From NCBI GenBank assembly GCA_902196205.1, contig CABIKM010000015.1, forward strand, positions 1 through 64,000: a stretch of DNA of 64,000 nt, written 5' to 3'. The position numbers were made by a program, and so were the translations under genes. The DNA is from Candidatus Methylomirabilis lanthanidiphila. Its GTDB lineage: Bacteria; Methylomirabilota; Methylomirabilia; Methylomirabilales; Methylomirabilaceae. Shown here one piece after another: positions 52,759 to 61,904 of the stretch (position 1 is the stretch's first letter; the number at the start of each line of letters is the position of its first letter). The notes under the pieces were generated by a model. The model was not told where the DNA came from and searched no databases. It saw only the letters and a list, made by a program, of their open reading frames with translations.

Positions 52759-54018
52759 ATGGATAAATTCGCGATGAAAATCTCGAAGCGTTCCGTGCTG
52801 CTCGCTCTGTTCGTATGTTCGATGAGTACACCACTTCCCGCCGGCGCCCAAGTTAAAGAGATCCCGCGAACGCTTTCGCTGGCCGACGCCCTACAGATCG
52901 CGGCACAGCGCAACCCCGGGTTGTTGACGGAGACAACAAACAGACAGATCGCGCGCGGAGATGCGACGACCGCCGCATTGCTTCCCAACCCGGAGCTGCT
53001 GCTCAGGTCGGAAGGGTTTCGTGGAGGATCGTTCATCGATCGGCAGGAGCTCTTCTTTGAGGTCAGCCAGGAGATACCGACGGCCGGCAAGCGCTCCCAG
53101 CAGATCGCCGTGGCGGGCGCACACCTTCGCGCGACCGAGGCCGACGTCGACAATACGGCCCGTCTGCTCCGATTTGTGGTCAAGCAGACCTATTATCAGA
53201 TCGTGCTGGCCAAAACCGACCTTGCCGTCGCCCGCGGCCTGCTGGCCGACTTTGACCGAACCATCCGCGCCAAGGAGGAGCAGTTCCAACTCGGCGAGAT
53301 CTCCGGCGCAGAACTGAGACGGGTTCAGGTGGAGCGTTTCAGGGTGTTTGACGACGTCGTCGCCGGAGAGTTGAACCTCAAGCAGGCCAGGGCCGCCCTC
53401 CTGGCGCTGCTCGGCTATGCCGACTCGACAGCCGAATTCGACGTCACCGAAGAACTGCTGAAGGGCGGACCGATCGGCGGCATGGAGTCGCTGCATGCCG
53501 AAGCCATGGAAACCCGCCCCGACCTCAACGCTCAGCGCCAACGGGCCGTCCGGGCTCGCGAACAGAAGGCGCTGGAGCGGGCACGGCGTTTTCCGAACCT
53601 GTTCCCCTTCGTGGGGTATAAGCGAAACTTCAGCGAAGACAGCGTCTTATTCGGCGTTGCGGCTCCCCTGCCCCTTTTCAATCGCAACCAGGGGGGCATC
53701 GTTCGGGCTCAGGCAGAAGAGGAGCGCGAATCGTTCCAGTCCAGGCGTCTGGAGACCCAGGCGCTCCTGGAGGTCGATCAGGCGTTCAACAGGTTTGAGA
53801 GCGAGCGCCGACGCCTCGAGGGGCTGGAAACCGAATACCTGCCGAAGGCCCGCGAATCGCGGGAGATCGCCGAGGCTGCGCATAAGCTGGGAGCCATCGA
53901 TCTGACGGCGTTTCTGGACGCACAGCGGACCTTTCGGGAGGTCCAGCGGCTCTACAACCGCTCCCTGTATGAACTGAGTATTGCCAGATTTCAAGTCGAG
54001 GCGGCCGTCGGCCGATAG
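52759..54018 (+). CDS. czcC: TolC-family outer-membrane efflux protein (CzcC type)
   Basis: 419 residues. Signal peptide KRSVLLALFVCSMSTPLPAG then AQV. Two repeats of the outer-membrane factor domain: LSLADALQIAAQRNPGLLTE, AGKRSQQIAVAGAHLRATEA, and ALEVDQAFN-like and LGAIDLTAFLDAQRTFREVQ segments. It forms the trimeric outer-membrane duct of the RND pump encoded downstream. SD is weak (GAGG, ~10 bases before the ATG). Confidence 0.85.
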   Translation: MDKFAMKISKRSVLLALFVCSMSTPLPAGAQVKEIPRTLSLADALQIAAQRNPGLLTETTNRQIARGDATTAALLPNPELLLRSEGFRGGSFIDRQELFFEVSQEIPTAGKRSQQIAVAGAHLRATEADVDNTARLLRFVVKQTYYQIVLAKTDLAVARGLLADFDRTIRAKEEQFQLGEISGAELRRVQVERFRVFDDVVAGELNLKQARAALLALLGYADSTAEFDVTEELLKGGPIGGMESLHAEAMETRPDLNAQRQRAVRAREQKALERARRFPNLFPFVGYKRNFSEDSVLFGVAAPLPLFNRNQGGIVRAQAEEERESFQSRRLETQALLEVDQAFNRFESERRRLEGLETEYLPKARESREIAEAAHKLGAIDLTAFLDAQRTFREVQRLYNRSLYELSIARFQVEAAVGR

Positions 54019-54075
54019 GGGTACACGATGATCGGATGTCCATTCGTGAGGTCAGCGCTTCGCACTGCAACAACA

Positions 54076-54103
54076 GGGTGGTGGGTGGTGGGTGGTGGGT
54101 GGA
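54076..54103 (+). repeat. Tandem GGGTGGT heptamers, potential G-quadruplex
   Basis: Four units GGGTGGT GGGTGGT GGGTGGT GGGTGGA run through the gap between czcC and czcB. The four GGG runs with 4-base loops satisfy the G-quadruplex rule. The surrounding 150 bases have no gene of their own. It could affect read-through, RNA stability or copy-number variation of the repeat; no direct evidence. Confidence 0.75.
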
Positions 54104-54171
54104 GGACAGCGACGTCCTTACGCTGCGCACCCCCTACTCCGCACCTCGCGCCTCGCACATTCTTGTTACCG

Positions 54172-55389
54172 ATGATGATAATGGCAGCAGTCTTAACGCT
54201 GGCGGCCTGCAGCCGCGCCCCGGAGCAAAAACCGGCTGAGCCTGCGAGTAAGCCTGAACCGGACAAGGTCACGATTTCGGCCGAGGCTCAGGCCAAGTTA
54301 GGCTTTGCCACCTCCCGGCCTCAACGCGTCACGCCCGTGCGAGTCATTGAGGCCACAGCCGCGATCGCCCCGGACCCGGCCCGCGTCGCCCACATCGCCC
54401 CCCTGGCCAAAGGGCGGCTGGAGCGCGTTCATGTGCAGGTCGGGGATTCGGTGAATCAGGGTGCCCCGCTCTTTGAGTACGACAATATCGAGCTGGGGGA
54501 GGCGATCGGAGACTACCGAAGTGAGCTGGCTGAACTGCGGAAGGATCGCGCGCACCTGGAGCATGCGCAGCGAACATTGGAGCGAGGTCGGCTGTTGCTT
54601 GAAAAGGAGGCCATCGCCGCAAAAGAACTTCATATCAGGGAGGCTGAGTACGGGGCCGCCGAGGCGACAGTCGACAATCGGAATGCCAGGATCGCCAGGA
54701 TCAAGGAGAAGCTCATTCGCTTCGGAATGACGAACGAGCAGATGGAGGGCCTCGCGTCCAGACAAGAGGGCGCTCTTCCCCGTGAAACCTCGCATACGGT
54801 TGTCAGAGCGCCGATCGCCGGCATCGTCGTCGAGCTCGAAGGGGCGCCGGGCGAGGTGGTCGGCTCCGAGAAAACACTCCTGTCGATCGCTGATCTCTCC
54901 CGCGTGTGGACGCTGGTAGACATCTACGAGAAGGATCTGGCCCATGTCCGTCGAGGCGCGCCTGTCGAAATCAGTCTGGAGGCGTATCCGGGTGAAATCT
55001 TCTATGGCGCCATCGGCTATGTCAGCGATCTGCTCGATCCCCAGACCCGGACGGCGAAGGCGCGAGTGGAGATCCCCAACCCTCAACGAAAATTGAAGTT
55101 CGGGATGTTCGCAACTGTCAGGCTTCAGATCCAGGTCACCGGTGGGACTGTCAAGGTAACGGCGATTCCTTCATCGGCCATTCAGCAAATCGATGGGGAA
55201 CCGTCTGTGTTCGTCAAGCTTGACACCGTGACCTTTGCGCGGCGGCAGGTGAAGCTCGGATTCACATCAGGGGACCTCGTTGAGGTCGCCGAAGGTCTCA
55301 GGGGGGATGAAGAACTCGTCACCACGGGAAGCTTCTCGCTGAAATCTGAGTTCCTCAAGGAACAACTCAACCAGGGACAGGGGGGATAA
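54172..55389 (+). CDS. czcB: RND periplasmic adaptor (CzcB type), lipoprotein
   Basis: About 405 residues from ATG 54172 (also ATG 54175 and 54181 in frame). Lipoprotein signal MAAVLTLAAC. Adaptor layout: beta-barrel start KVTISAEAQAKLGFATSRPQ, lipoyl half PLAKGRLERVHVQVGDSVNQ with the hairpin helices RSELAELRKDRAHLEHAQRT, second lipoyl half VRAPIAGIVVELEGAPGEVV and membrane-proximal domain. Longer frames would start in the G-rich repeat region and make no sense as signal peptides. A 189-base piece of a close relative is built into the 42.4 kb patchwork. Confidence 0.85.
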   Translation: MMIMAAVLTLAACSRAPEQKPAEPASKPEPDKVTISAEAQAKLGFATSRPQRVTPVRVIEATAAIAPDPARVAHIAPLAKGRLERVHVQVGDSVNQGAPLFEYDNIELGEAIGDYRSELAELRKDRAHLEHAQRTLERGRLLLEKEAIAAKELHIREAEYGAAEATVDNRNARIARIKEKLIRFGMTNEQMEGLASRQEGALPRETSHTVVRAPIAGIVVELEGAPGEVVGSEKTLLSIADLSRVWTLVDIYEKDLAHVRRGAPVEISLEAYPGEIFYGAIGYVSDLLDPQTRTAKARVEIPNPQRKLKFGMFATVRLQIQVTGGTVKVTAIPSSAIQQIDGEPSVFVKLDTVTFARRQVKLGFTSGDLVEVAEGLRGDEELVTTGSFSLKSEFLKEQLNQGQGG

Positions 55390-55407
55390 GCCCCGGAGGG
55401 ATCCCAC

Positions 55408-58400
55408 ATGCTCCAGCGCATTTTTGAGCTTTCTCTGGAGAATCGATTTCTTGTCCTGATCCTGACCGGTCTCCTCGTCCTCGGGGGAATCATGGCCTTG
55501 CGAGACCTGCCGATCGATGCCGTCCCTGACATCACAACCGTTCAGGTCCAGATCCTCACGAAGACGGCTCCAATAGGCCCGGTGGAGGTGGAGCGGTATG
55601 TGACCTTCCCGATAGAAGCCGCCATGAGCGGTCTGCCGGACCTGCAGGAGCTTCGCTCGGTGAGTCGATTCGGTCTGTCAGCCGTCACACTGGTTTTCAG
55701 GGACCACGTCAACGTCTACTTTGCTCGGCAACTGGTGGCCGAACGGATGGCTGCCGCCAAAGAACAGATTCCCGCAGGCTTCGGAACGCCAGAACTCGCG
55801 CCGGTCTCCACCGGGCTGGGCGAGGTATACCAGTTCGTCGTGAAGGGCGAAGGCTTTACGCCGATGCAGCTCCGCGAGATTCTCGATTGGCAAATCGCGT
55901 ACAGGCTGCGTGGCGTCCCGGGAGTCGTCGAGGTTTCGCAATGGGGCGGGTACGCGAAACAATACCATGTCGTCGTAGACCAGAGAAAACTCGTCTCGTA
56001 TCGGATTCCTATCGGCCGTGTCTTTGAGGAACTTGAAAGGAATAACGCCATCGCCGGCGGCGGCTATATCGAACACAACGGCGAGGCCTATGTGATTCGA
56101 GGCGAGGGGCTGGTCGAAAACCAGGAGGATCTGTCCCGTATTATGGTAAGCGCCGGGTCAGGCGGTACGCCGATTACCATGGCTCAACTCGGTCATGTCA
56201 AGATCGATGCCATGCCTCGGATCGGCGCGGCGACACAAGATGGCGCAGGTGAGACCGTCGTCGCTATGGCCCTAATGCTCCAGGGCGGCAACGGCCGCAT
56301 CGTGGCTGAACGGATCAAAGAAGAGGTGGAGCGGATGAAACCAAGCCTGCCGCCAGGGGTCTCCATCGAGCCATACTATGACAGATCGGACCTCGTGAAT
56401 AAGGTCATCCGGACGGTCACCACCAATCTGATCGAAGGGGCGTTGCTGGTCATTGCGGTATTGCTTCTGCTTCTCGGCAACCTCCGAGGCGGCCTGATCG
56501 TCGCGTCGGCGATTCCTCTCTCTATGCTGGTGGCCTTCACGGGAATGGTCCAGACCGGGATCTCCGGGAATCTCATGAGCCTGGGCGCCATCGATTTCGG
56601 ACTGGTCGTAGACGGCGCGGTGGTGATGATTGAAAACATCGTCCGACATCTGGCGGAAGAACGAGGGGTGCGGCGAGAGGAACGCCCGCTCATCATCCTC
56701 CGAGCCGGTCGCGAGGTCCTGCGACCGATCTTCTTCGCCGTCAGCATTATTGTGATCGTCTACCTGCCGATTCTTACGTTACAGGGCGTCGAGGGGAAGA
56801 TGTTTAAGCCGATGGCGTTTACGGTCATCTTCGCCCTCATCGGATCGCTGATCCTCTCTTTTACCCTGATGCCGGTTTTGGCTTCGCTGTTTCTGCGAGG
56901 GCCGATTGCTGAGGGCGATTCGTGGCTTCTCCGCCGCGCGAAGGCCCTGTACCTGCCGCGGTTGGCCTGGTGTGTTCACCGCCCGAAAATGACGGCCCTC
57001 GTCGCGGCATCGGCCTTTGCCTTGAGCCTCATGTTTGTGCCGTTCCTCGGCGGAGAGTTTATCCCGCAACTCGATGAGGGCGACACTGTTATTCAGTCCT
57101 GGCGTCTGCCGAGCACCGCATTGGAACAGTCGATCAAGGACTCTCTCGAGATTGAACGCACCCTTCTTCGTTTTCCCGAGGTGCGGCAGGTCGTCTCGAG
57201 GATCGGATCTCCCGAGGTCGCCACCGACGTTATGGGAATGGACATGTCCGATATCTTCATCGCCCTGCGACCGCAAAACGAGTGGAAGACTGCCGGAACA
57301 AAAAACCAGTTGATCGATAAATTTGCCGCTGCCCTCTCGTCCGAGGTTCCAGGCGTAGGAATGAGTTTTACCCAGCCGATCGAGATGCGTTTTAACGAAT
57401 TGATCGCCGGCATCAAATCCGATGTCGGGCTCAAGATTTTCGGGGACGATCTGAAGGTCCTCAAGGAAAAGGGGGACCAGGCCGCCCACATCCTACGACA
57501 GATCGGCGGCGGCCAGGATATCCGAGTCGAGCAGGTGATCGGCCTCCCTGTCCTGCGGATTCAGGTGGACCGAAGGCGGATCGCCAGATACGGGATCAAC
57601 GCGGCCGATGTCCTGGCCGCTGTGGAGGCTGCCGGCGCCGGGAGGGTGGTAGGAACGGTCTTTGAAGGGCAGCGACGGTTTCCCCTGGTCGTTCGAGCGG
57701 TCGGCAGCGGCCGCACCGATCTTCCTTCCTTTCAGGACTTGCCGGTGGCGGCACCGAACGGCGCCCTCATCCCCTTGGCCCAACTGGCCTCCGTCAGCAT
57801 CGAGGAGGGTCCGGCCCAGGTGAGCCGGGAAGATATCAGCCGACGGATCGTCGTGGAGGCCAATGTGAGGGGCCGCGACTTAGGGTCGTTTGTGCGCGAG
57901 GCGCAGGATCGTATCGCCAAAGAGCTCATATTGCCGCCGGGCTATCATGTCAAGTGGGGCGGACAGTTTGAAAACCTGGCGCGGGCAACGAGTCGCCTCG
58001 CCATCGTGGTTCCCCTCTCGCTATGTCTGATCTTTGTGCTGCTGTATTCCACCTTCAATGCGGTCCGACCTGCGCTGCTGATCTTTCTGAATGTCCCGCT
58101 GGCGGTGACCGGCGGGGTTCTCGCGTTGGCTGTGCGCGGATTACCGTTCAGCATCTCAGCCGGGGTCGGCTTCATCGCCCTGTTCGGCGTAGCCGTTCTG
58201 AACGGCGTGGTCCTGCTGAGTTACATCCTCCACCTGCGCGAGGAGGGGTACTCGGCGAGCGACGCGGCATTCAAGGCCGCTGAGATCCGCCTGCGACCGG
58301 TCTTAATGACGGCCCTTGTCGCCGGCCTCGGGTTCGTCCCGATGGCGCTGTCCCATGGCGTCGGCGCCGAGGTCCAGCGTCCGCTGGCTACGGTCGTCAT

Positions 58401-58491
58401 CGGCGGCCTCGTCACCTCTACACTGCTGACACTCTTCGTACTCCCAAGCCTTTATCACTGGTTTGAACGCGAACCTGCAGACGCCGCCTGA
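55408..58491 (+). CDS. czcA: RND heavy-metal efflux pump (CzcA/CusA type)
   Basis: 1027 residues, the expected size. Inner-membrane proton-driven pump. Features: N-terminal helix NRFLVLILTGLLVLGGIMAL then RDLPIDAVPDITTVQVQI, and in TM4 GAIDFGLVVDGAVVMIENIV with the acidic proton relay residues of the HME class. Two large periplasmic loops and a second helix set (NVPLAVTGGVLALAV, VAVLNGVVLLSYI) follow. The substrate is a divalent or monovalent metal; the relay D-x-x-x-D layout suits HME-RND rather than drug pumps, but the exact metal is not decided. SD CGGAGGG. Confidence 0.9.
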   Translation: MLQRIFELSLENRFLVLILTGLLVLGGIMALRDLPIDAVPDITTVQVQILTKTAPIGPVEVERYVTFPIEAAMSGLPDLQELRSVSRFGLSAVTLVFRDHVNVYFARQLVAERMAAAKEQIPAGFGTPELAPVSTGLGEVYQFVVKGEGFTPMQLREILDWQIAYRLRGVPGVVEVSQWGGYAKQYHVVVDQRKLVSYRIPIGRVFEELERNNAIAGGGYIEHNGEAYVIRGEGLVENQEDLSRIMVSAGSGGTPITMAQLGHVKIDAMPRIGAATQDGAGETVVAMALMLQGGNGRIVAERIKEEVERMKPSLPPGVSIEPYYDRSDLVNKVIRTVTTNLIEGALLVIAVLLLLLGNLRGGLIVASAIPLSMLVAFTGMVQTGISGNLMSLGAIDFGLVVDGAVVMIENIVRHLAEERGVRREERPLIILRAGREVLRPIFFAVSIIVIVYLPILTLQGVEGKMFKPMAFTVIFALIGSLILSFTLMPVLASLFLRGPIAEGDSWLLRRAKALYLPRLAWCVHRPKMTALVAASAFALSLMFVPFLGGEFIPQLDEGDTVIQSWRLPSTALEQSIKDSLEIERTLLRFPEVRQVVSRIGSPEVATDVMGMDMSDIFIALRPQNEWKTAGTKNQLIDKFAAALSSEVPGVGMSFTQPIEMRFNELIAGIKSDVGLKIFGDDLKVLKEKGDQAAHILRQIGGGQDIRVEQVIGLPVLRIQVDRRRIARYGINAADVLAAVEAAGAGRVVGTVFEGQRRFPLVVRAVGSGRTDLPSFQDLPVAAPNGALIPLAQLASVSIEEGPAQVSREDISRRIVVEANVRGRDLGSFVREAQDRIAKELILPPGYHVKWGGQFENLARATSRLAIVVPLSLCLIFVLLYSTFNAVRPALLIFLNVPLAVTGGVLALAVRGLPFSISAGVGFIALFGVAVLNGVVLLSYILHLREEGYSASDAAFKAAEIRLRPVLMTALVAGLGFVPMALSHGVGAEVQRPLATVVIGGLVTSTLLTLFVLPSLYHWFEREPADAA

Positions 58492-58632
58492 TCTCAAGAT
58501 TGGGGTCAATGTGTGCACTCCTGGAAACGGCGTTTCGTTTTCCCTTGACAACAGCAATCCGGCTCCGATAGCCTAGCTGTAACAGAGGAGAATACCGTCA
58601 CGAATCAAGAAACCGCGTCCGCATTCCGATCA

Positions 58633-58965
58633 ATGCAAAGATTACGTGAACGTTCCTTCATTCGCCTGCGCCTCACATCTGTTGTGGCGGCATCCATCAG
58701 TCTGTACCTCCTTCTCAATGCGTTCCTCATTCTCTGTCTGGCCCATCCGCATATCAAACACACACAACACCAAGCCAATAGTCCCCTCGCCTCAGTCTGT
58801 ATGTGGCTCCATAAAACCGTTTCGCCTCACGCGCCATCAACAGAAGTGCCTCTACCTGCAGTTGCGGCCATTCTGCTCATCCTGATACCGCTCCTCCCGC
58901 GCTCTTCCCAGCTCCGGGTTATTCAGCGTACCGGTCGATCCCCGCCCTTGTTCTGCCTCGCTTAA
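58633..58965 (+). CDS. Small membrane protein of unknown function
   Basis: 110 residues from ATG 58633. Two hydrophobic segments (LRLTSVVAASISLYLLLNAF then LILCL, and LPAVAAILLILIPLLP), with PHIKHTQHQ between. Basic residues at the N-terminus fit an inside start. Its family is unknown. Comparable His-bearing small proteins occur before czcC and after copD, so I infer a metal-related role, weakly. Confidence 0.4.
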   Translation: MQRLRERSFIRLRLTSVVAASISLYLLLNAFLILCLAHPHIKHTQHQANSPLASVCMWLHKTVSPHAPSTEVPLPAVAAILLILIPLLPRSSQLRVIQRTGRSPPLFCLA

Positions 58966-59085
58966 CCTTCTTCAATCGACAGTTCCGGCAGTCACTGGTC
59001 ACTGATAGAAGTTAAAACATTTAGCGCGCGGCGCATAAATTCGTTCAGCACCGTAGCCTTTTTTATTGGCTAAAAAGCTTCTCGT

Positions 59086-59176
59086 GTCATTGCGAGGCGA
59101 AGCCGAAGCAATCTCACAGTCCTACAAGGACAACAGCGGTGAGATTGCCGCGCTCCCGTCGGTCGCTCGCAATGAC
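59086..59176. repeat. Dispersed imperfect inverted repeat (TCATTGCGAGG/CGCAATGA family)
   Basis: GTCATTGCGAGGCGAAG at the left and GTCGCTCGCAATGAC at the right end pair, and the inner arms (GCAATCTCA ... TGAGATTGC) pair as well. This element type is widespread in bacterial genomes and is often mis-called as a short protein reading SLRGEAEAISQS and SVARNDQ; such a frame (59,066-59,254) exists here and is not a gene. The remaining 58,966-59,336 gap holds nothing else I can support. Confidence 0.75.
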
Positions 59177-59336
59177 CAGCCGGTGAGCGGCATGATCTTG
59201 CATTACCCTTTTATGTCCATGGACGTACCGCAGGCACGCGGCGTATTGGTTTAATCGGCACGTATGCACCAGGAATATGGTGGCCTCGAAGTGAATTGGT
59301 TTGCTCAGGATCACAAGTCTACATTCGGGAGGGAAG

Positions 59337-60323
59337 ATGATGCGTCAAGTGACCGGTTGGCTGAGTATTCGCTCATTGTTATTGGGTATTGCCGTTGTGA
59401 TCGCGTTTCCGGCCGCCGGGTGGGCTCACGGCGTAGTCGGCAAGCGGTGGTTCCCATCTACGTTGGCAGTCGAAGACCCATTTGTCTCCGACGAACTGAG
59501 CACCGTGGTCGAGCATATCAGGGACCCCCACGCCCTGGAGACCGAGATCGAGATGGAGCTGACCAAGCGGTTGACTCCAAATCTGGCCATCGGGATCGGC
59601 GGTACGCGCAGTATCATCAGACCCCGCGGCGGACACGGCGAAGAGGGCGAAGAGCATGACCACGAGGAGGCCACCGGCACGTCCCACGGCTGGCAAAATC
59701 CTGAGTTCATGCTCCGCTATCAGTTCATTCGTGATCCGAAGCGCGAAATCGCCGCTACTGCCGCGCTGAATGTTTCACCGGGCGGCGTCGGCAACCGATC
59801 GGTCGGCAGGCTGTCCGGGACAACGGTCAGCCCGGCCCTTCAGATCGGCAAGGGGTTCGGGGATCTCCCGGACTGGGCCGAGTGGCTCAAACCGGTCGCA
59901 GTCACCACATCGCTCGGTTTTGACCTGCGCACCAATCGCAACGACAGAGAAGAAGACGCCCAACACGCCTTCGCCTGGGGAGTGACCGTGATGTACAGTG
60001 TCCCGTATCTGCAGTCGTTCGTGAGGGACGTCGGCCTCCCATGGCCGTTGAACCGCGTGTTCCCCATTGTGGAGTTCAACGGAGAAACCCTTATCAGCGG
60101 ACCCGAGAAGGGAAGCCACACCGCCTTCGCGAACCCCGGTCTGATCTGGGCCGGGCGATACATGCAACTCGGAGTTGAGGCAAAAATTCCCTTAAACAAC
60201 ACATCAGGCAGCAGCGTCGGAGTCTTGGGGATGGTCCATTTCTTCCTCGACGATATCGCGCCTGACATATTTACCTGGACACCGTTTCATGGGGTATTGG
60301 GACCGCAGACACTGCCGCGATAA
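59337..60323 (+). CDS. Exported outer-membrane-type protein with His/Glu-rich loop
   Basis: About 328 residues from ATG 59337, with SD GGGAGGGA. Signal peptide LSIRSLLLGIAVVIAFPAAG then WAHG. The mature chain is strand-rich (EIEMELTKRLTPNLAIGIGG, YSVPYLQSFVRDVGLPWPLN, MQLGVEAKIPLNNTSGSSVG), like an outer-membrane barrel, and contains HGEEGEEHDHEEATGTSH, a likely metal-binding loop. Family not recognised by name. It is translated before CopC/CopD with a 35-base overlap of coding regions. Confidence 0.65.
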   Translation: MMRQVTGWLSIRSLLLGIAVVIAFPAAGWAHGVVGKRWFPSTLAVEDPFVSDELSTVVEHIRDPHALETEIEMELTKRLTPNLAIGIGGTRSIIRPRGGHGEEGEEHDHEEATGTSHGWQNPEFMLRYQFIRDPKREIAATAALNVSPGGVGNRSVGRLSGTTVSPALQIGKGFGDLPDWAEWLKPVAVTTSLGFDLRTNRNDREEDAQHAFAWGVTVMYSVPYLQSFVRDVGLPWPLNRVFPIVEFNGETLISGPEKGSHTAFANPGLIWAGRYMQLGVEAKIPLNNTSGSSVGVLGMVHFFLDDIAPDIFTWTPFHGVLGPQTLPR

Positions 60324-60702
60324 CCGGCACTTGGCTCGACGGAGCTGGGCCACGATACTCGTGACGGGGCTGCTCCTGACGGTGACACCGGCCTGGGGCC
60401 ATTCGTTTCCCGACCACTCGGAGCCTCGCGTGGGCTGGGCGGTGGACACGCCCCCGGCTCAGGTCAGGATCTGGTTTGACGTCCCCATTGAGCCGATCTT
60501 CAGCACCATCAAGGTCGTCGATGCCAACGGGCAGCAGGTGGATAAACAGGACGGGCGCGTGAACCCGTTGGACCATACAGTCCTGGAGGTGAACCTCCCG
60601 ACACTGCCACCGGGACGATATCGGGTATTCTGGAACGTGATCTCTATCGATACGCACCGTACCGAAGGCGACTATCCGTTCACCGTCAGGCCGAAGCCAT
60701 GA
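60289..60702 (+). CDS. copC: CopC-domain copper-binding protein
   Basis: 137 residues. Residues 36-137 form the CopC fold: mature N-terminus HSFPDHSEP, with the first His the Cu(II) ligand, VRIWFDVPIEPIFSTIKVVD and the second ligand region SIDTHRTEGDYPF. The signal helix WATILVTGLLLTVTPAWG precedes it. ATG 60289 overlaps the previous gene by 35 bases; an in-frame TTG at 60331 is an alternative start with a shorter basic leader. It hands periplasmic copper to, or protects, CopD. The stop overlaps copD (ATGATC). Confidence 0.78.
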   Translation: MGYWDRRHCRDNRHLARRSWATILVTGLLLTVTPAWGHSFPDHSEPRVGWAVDTPPAQVRIWFDVPIEPIFSTIKVVDANGQQVDKQDGRVNPLDHTVLEVNLPTLPPGRYRVFWNVISIDTHRTEGDYPFTVRPKP

Positions 60703-61895
60703 TCGATCTGCAGCTCCTTCTGCCGATCATCGTCCGCTACCTGGGGTTTGTCAGCCTCACGATGCTGGTTGGCGGCTTCGGCTTTGTGTGTCTGATCCTT
60801 CCGCCCGGCCTGTTGTCACGCGAGGGCTACCAGATCCTGGATCGACACCTTGGACGGGTACAGGCCGGCTCGATTCTGATTGTATTGCTTACGAGCATCG
60901 TGGATCTGGTGTTAAGAACGCTAGCGATGAGCGGCGGAGGCCTCGGCACATTAGGCGCCGCCCTTCCGATGGTCCTCCGGCACACCCACTTCGGAACCGT
61001 GTTGATCATCAGGACTCTCCTGCTGGCGCTGCTGGCCGCGGCTTGGTGGCTCCGCTTGCAGGGGGCATCTGCTCCCTCTCGATTCGCCTGGATCGCCGCC
61101 ATCCCCCGCGTGGGACTGCCTGGTATAACTTGGTGGCTCAGGCTGCTGGGAACGACCGCAAGTCCACAGTTCGCGTGGATCTCCTTCGTTGGCGCCTGCT
61201 TCGTCGCCCTCACCACAACCCTCTCAGGCCATGCGACCGGCTGGGGTGATGTCACTATTCCCGTTCTGGTCGACTGGGTCCACCTTATCGCCATCTCGAT
61301 CTGGATCGGCGGGCTGTTCACCTTCGGGTTCGTCCTCAAGCGTTCCCTAGCCGCGCCGGGCATGGAGGAGATGGTGCGCACGCTCTCGTCGATCGCCAGG
61401 CTCTTCTCGAGGATAGCGGCCGGCTGTGTCGTCGTCTTTCTGGTGACCGGGCTCTACAGCTCCTGGGTACAGGTAGGTTCCCTCTCGTCCCTGGTCGCCA
61501 GCCCATATGGATGGACCCTTCTGGTAAAGCTGGCGGTCGTGGCGCTCATCCTGATGATCGCAGCGGTCAACCGGTTCTACTTTCTCACCCGGTTTGGACC
61601 AACGGCGACCACGTACAGCCACCCGGTCTTCAGGACAACGCGGAGGGCTGGCGGCAGCCCGCGAGCAGCCTACGATACTGAAGATACGCATCGGATTCAA
61701 TACCGGTTCGCCCGGTTTGTCCGACTGGAGTGGGTCATGGTGATGGTTACCCTGGCCTGTTCGGCGCTTCTCACGCAACTGATGCCGGCCCGCCATATGC
61801 GTCATCTCGAACATCTCAAGTCCTCTGAGCATCACAGCGGTCATTTGCCGACGGATACCGCGCCGACGGCGATGCCGCCATCAACGCAAAGGTAG
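60699..61895 (+). CDS. copD: CopD-family copper resistance membrane protein
   Basis: 398 residues with about eight membrane helices, starting LPIIVRYLGFVSLTMLVGGF. It has the CopD/YcnJ pattern: GHATGWGDVTIPVLVDWVHL then IAISIWIGGLFTFGFVL and a C-terminal helix before a His-rich tail (HMRHLEHLKSSEHHSGHLP). The four-base overlap with copC indicates co-translation. CopC/CopD pairs are implicated in copper import or resistance; direction cannot be told from sequence. Confidence 0.83.
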   Translation: MIDLQLLLPIIVRYLGFVSLTMLVGGFGFVCLILPPGLLSREGYQILDRHLGRVQAGSILIVLLTSIVDLVLRTLAMSGGGLGTLGAALPMVLRHTHFGTVLIIRTLLLALLAAAWWLRLQGASAPSRFAWIAAIPRVGLPGITWWLRLLGTTASPQFAWISFVGACFVALTTTLSGHATGWGDVTIPVLVDWVHLIAISIWIGGLFTFGFVLKRSLAAPGMEEMVRTLSSIARLFSRIAAGCVVVFLVTGLYSSWVQVGSLSSLVASPYGWTLLVKLAVVALILMIAAVNRFYFLTRFGPTATTYSHPVFRTTRRAGGSPRAAYDTEDTHRIQYRFARFVRLEWVMVMVTLACSALLTQLMPARHMRHLEHLKSSEHHSGHLPTDTAPTAMPPSTQR

Positions 61896-61904
61896 GCGAG
61901 TGCG

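Noticed and set aside
54076-54103. CRISPR-like short repeat array
   Set aside because: The units are seven bases with no spacers. No other interspaced repeat array was seen in the window.
59066-59254. A 62-codon frame reading SLRGEAEAISQS and SVARNDQ
   Set aside because: It is the translation of a dispersed inverted repeat and a well-known false gene call.
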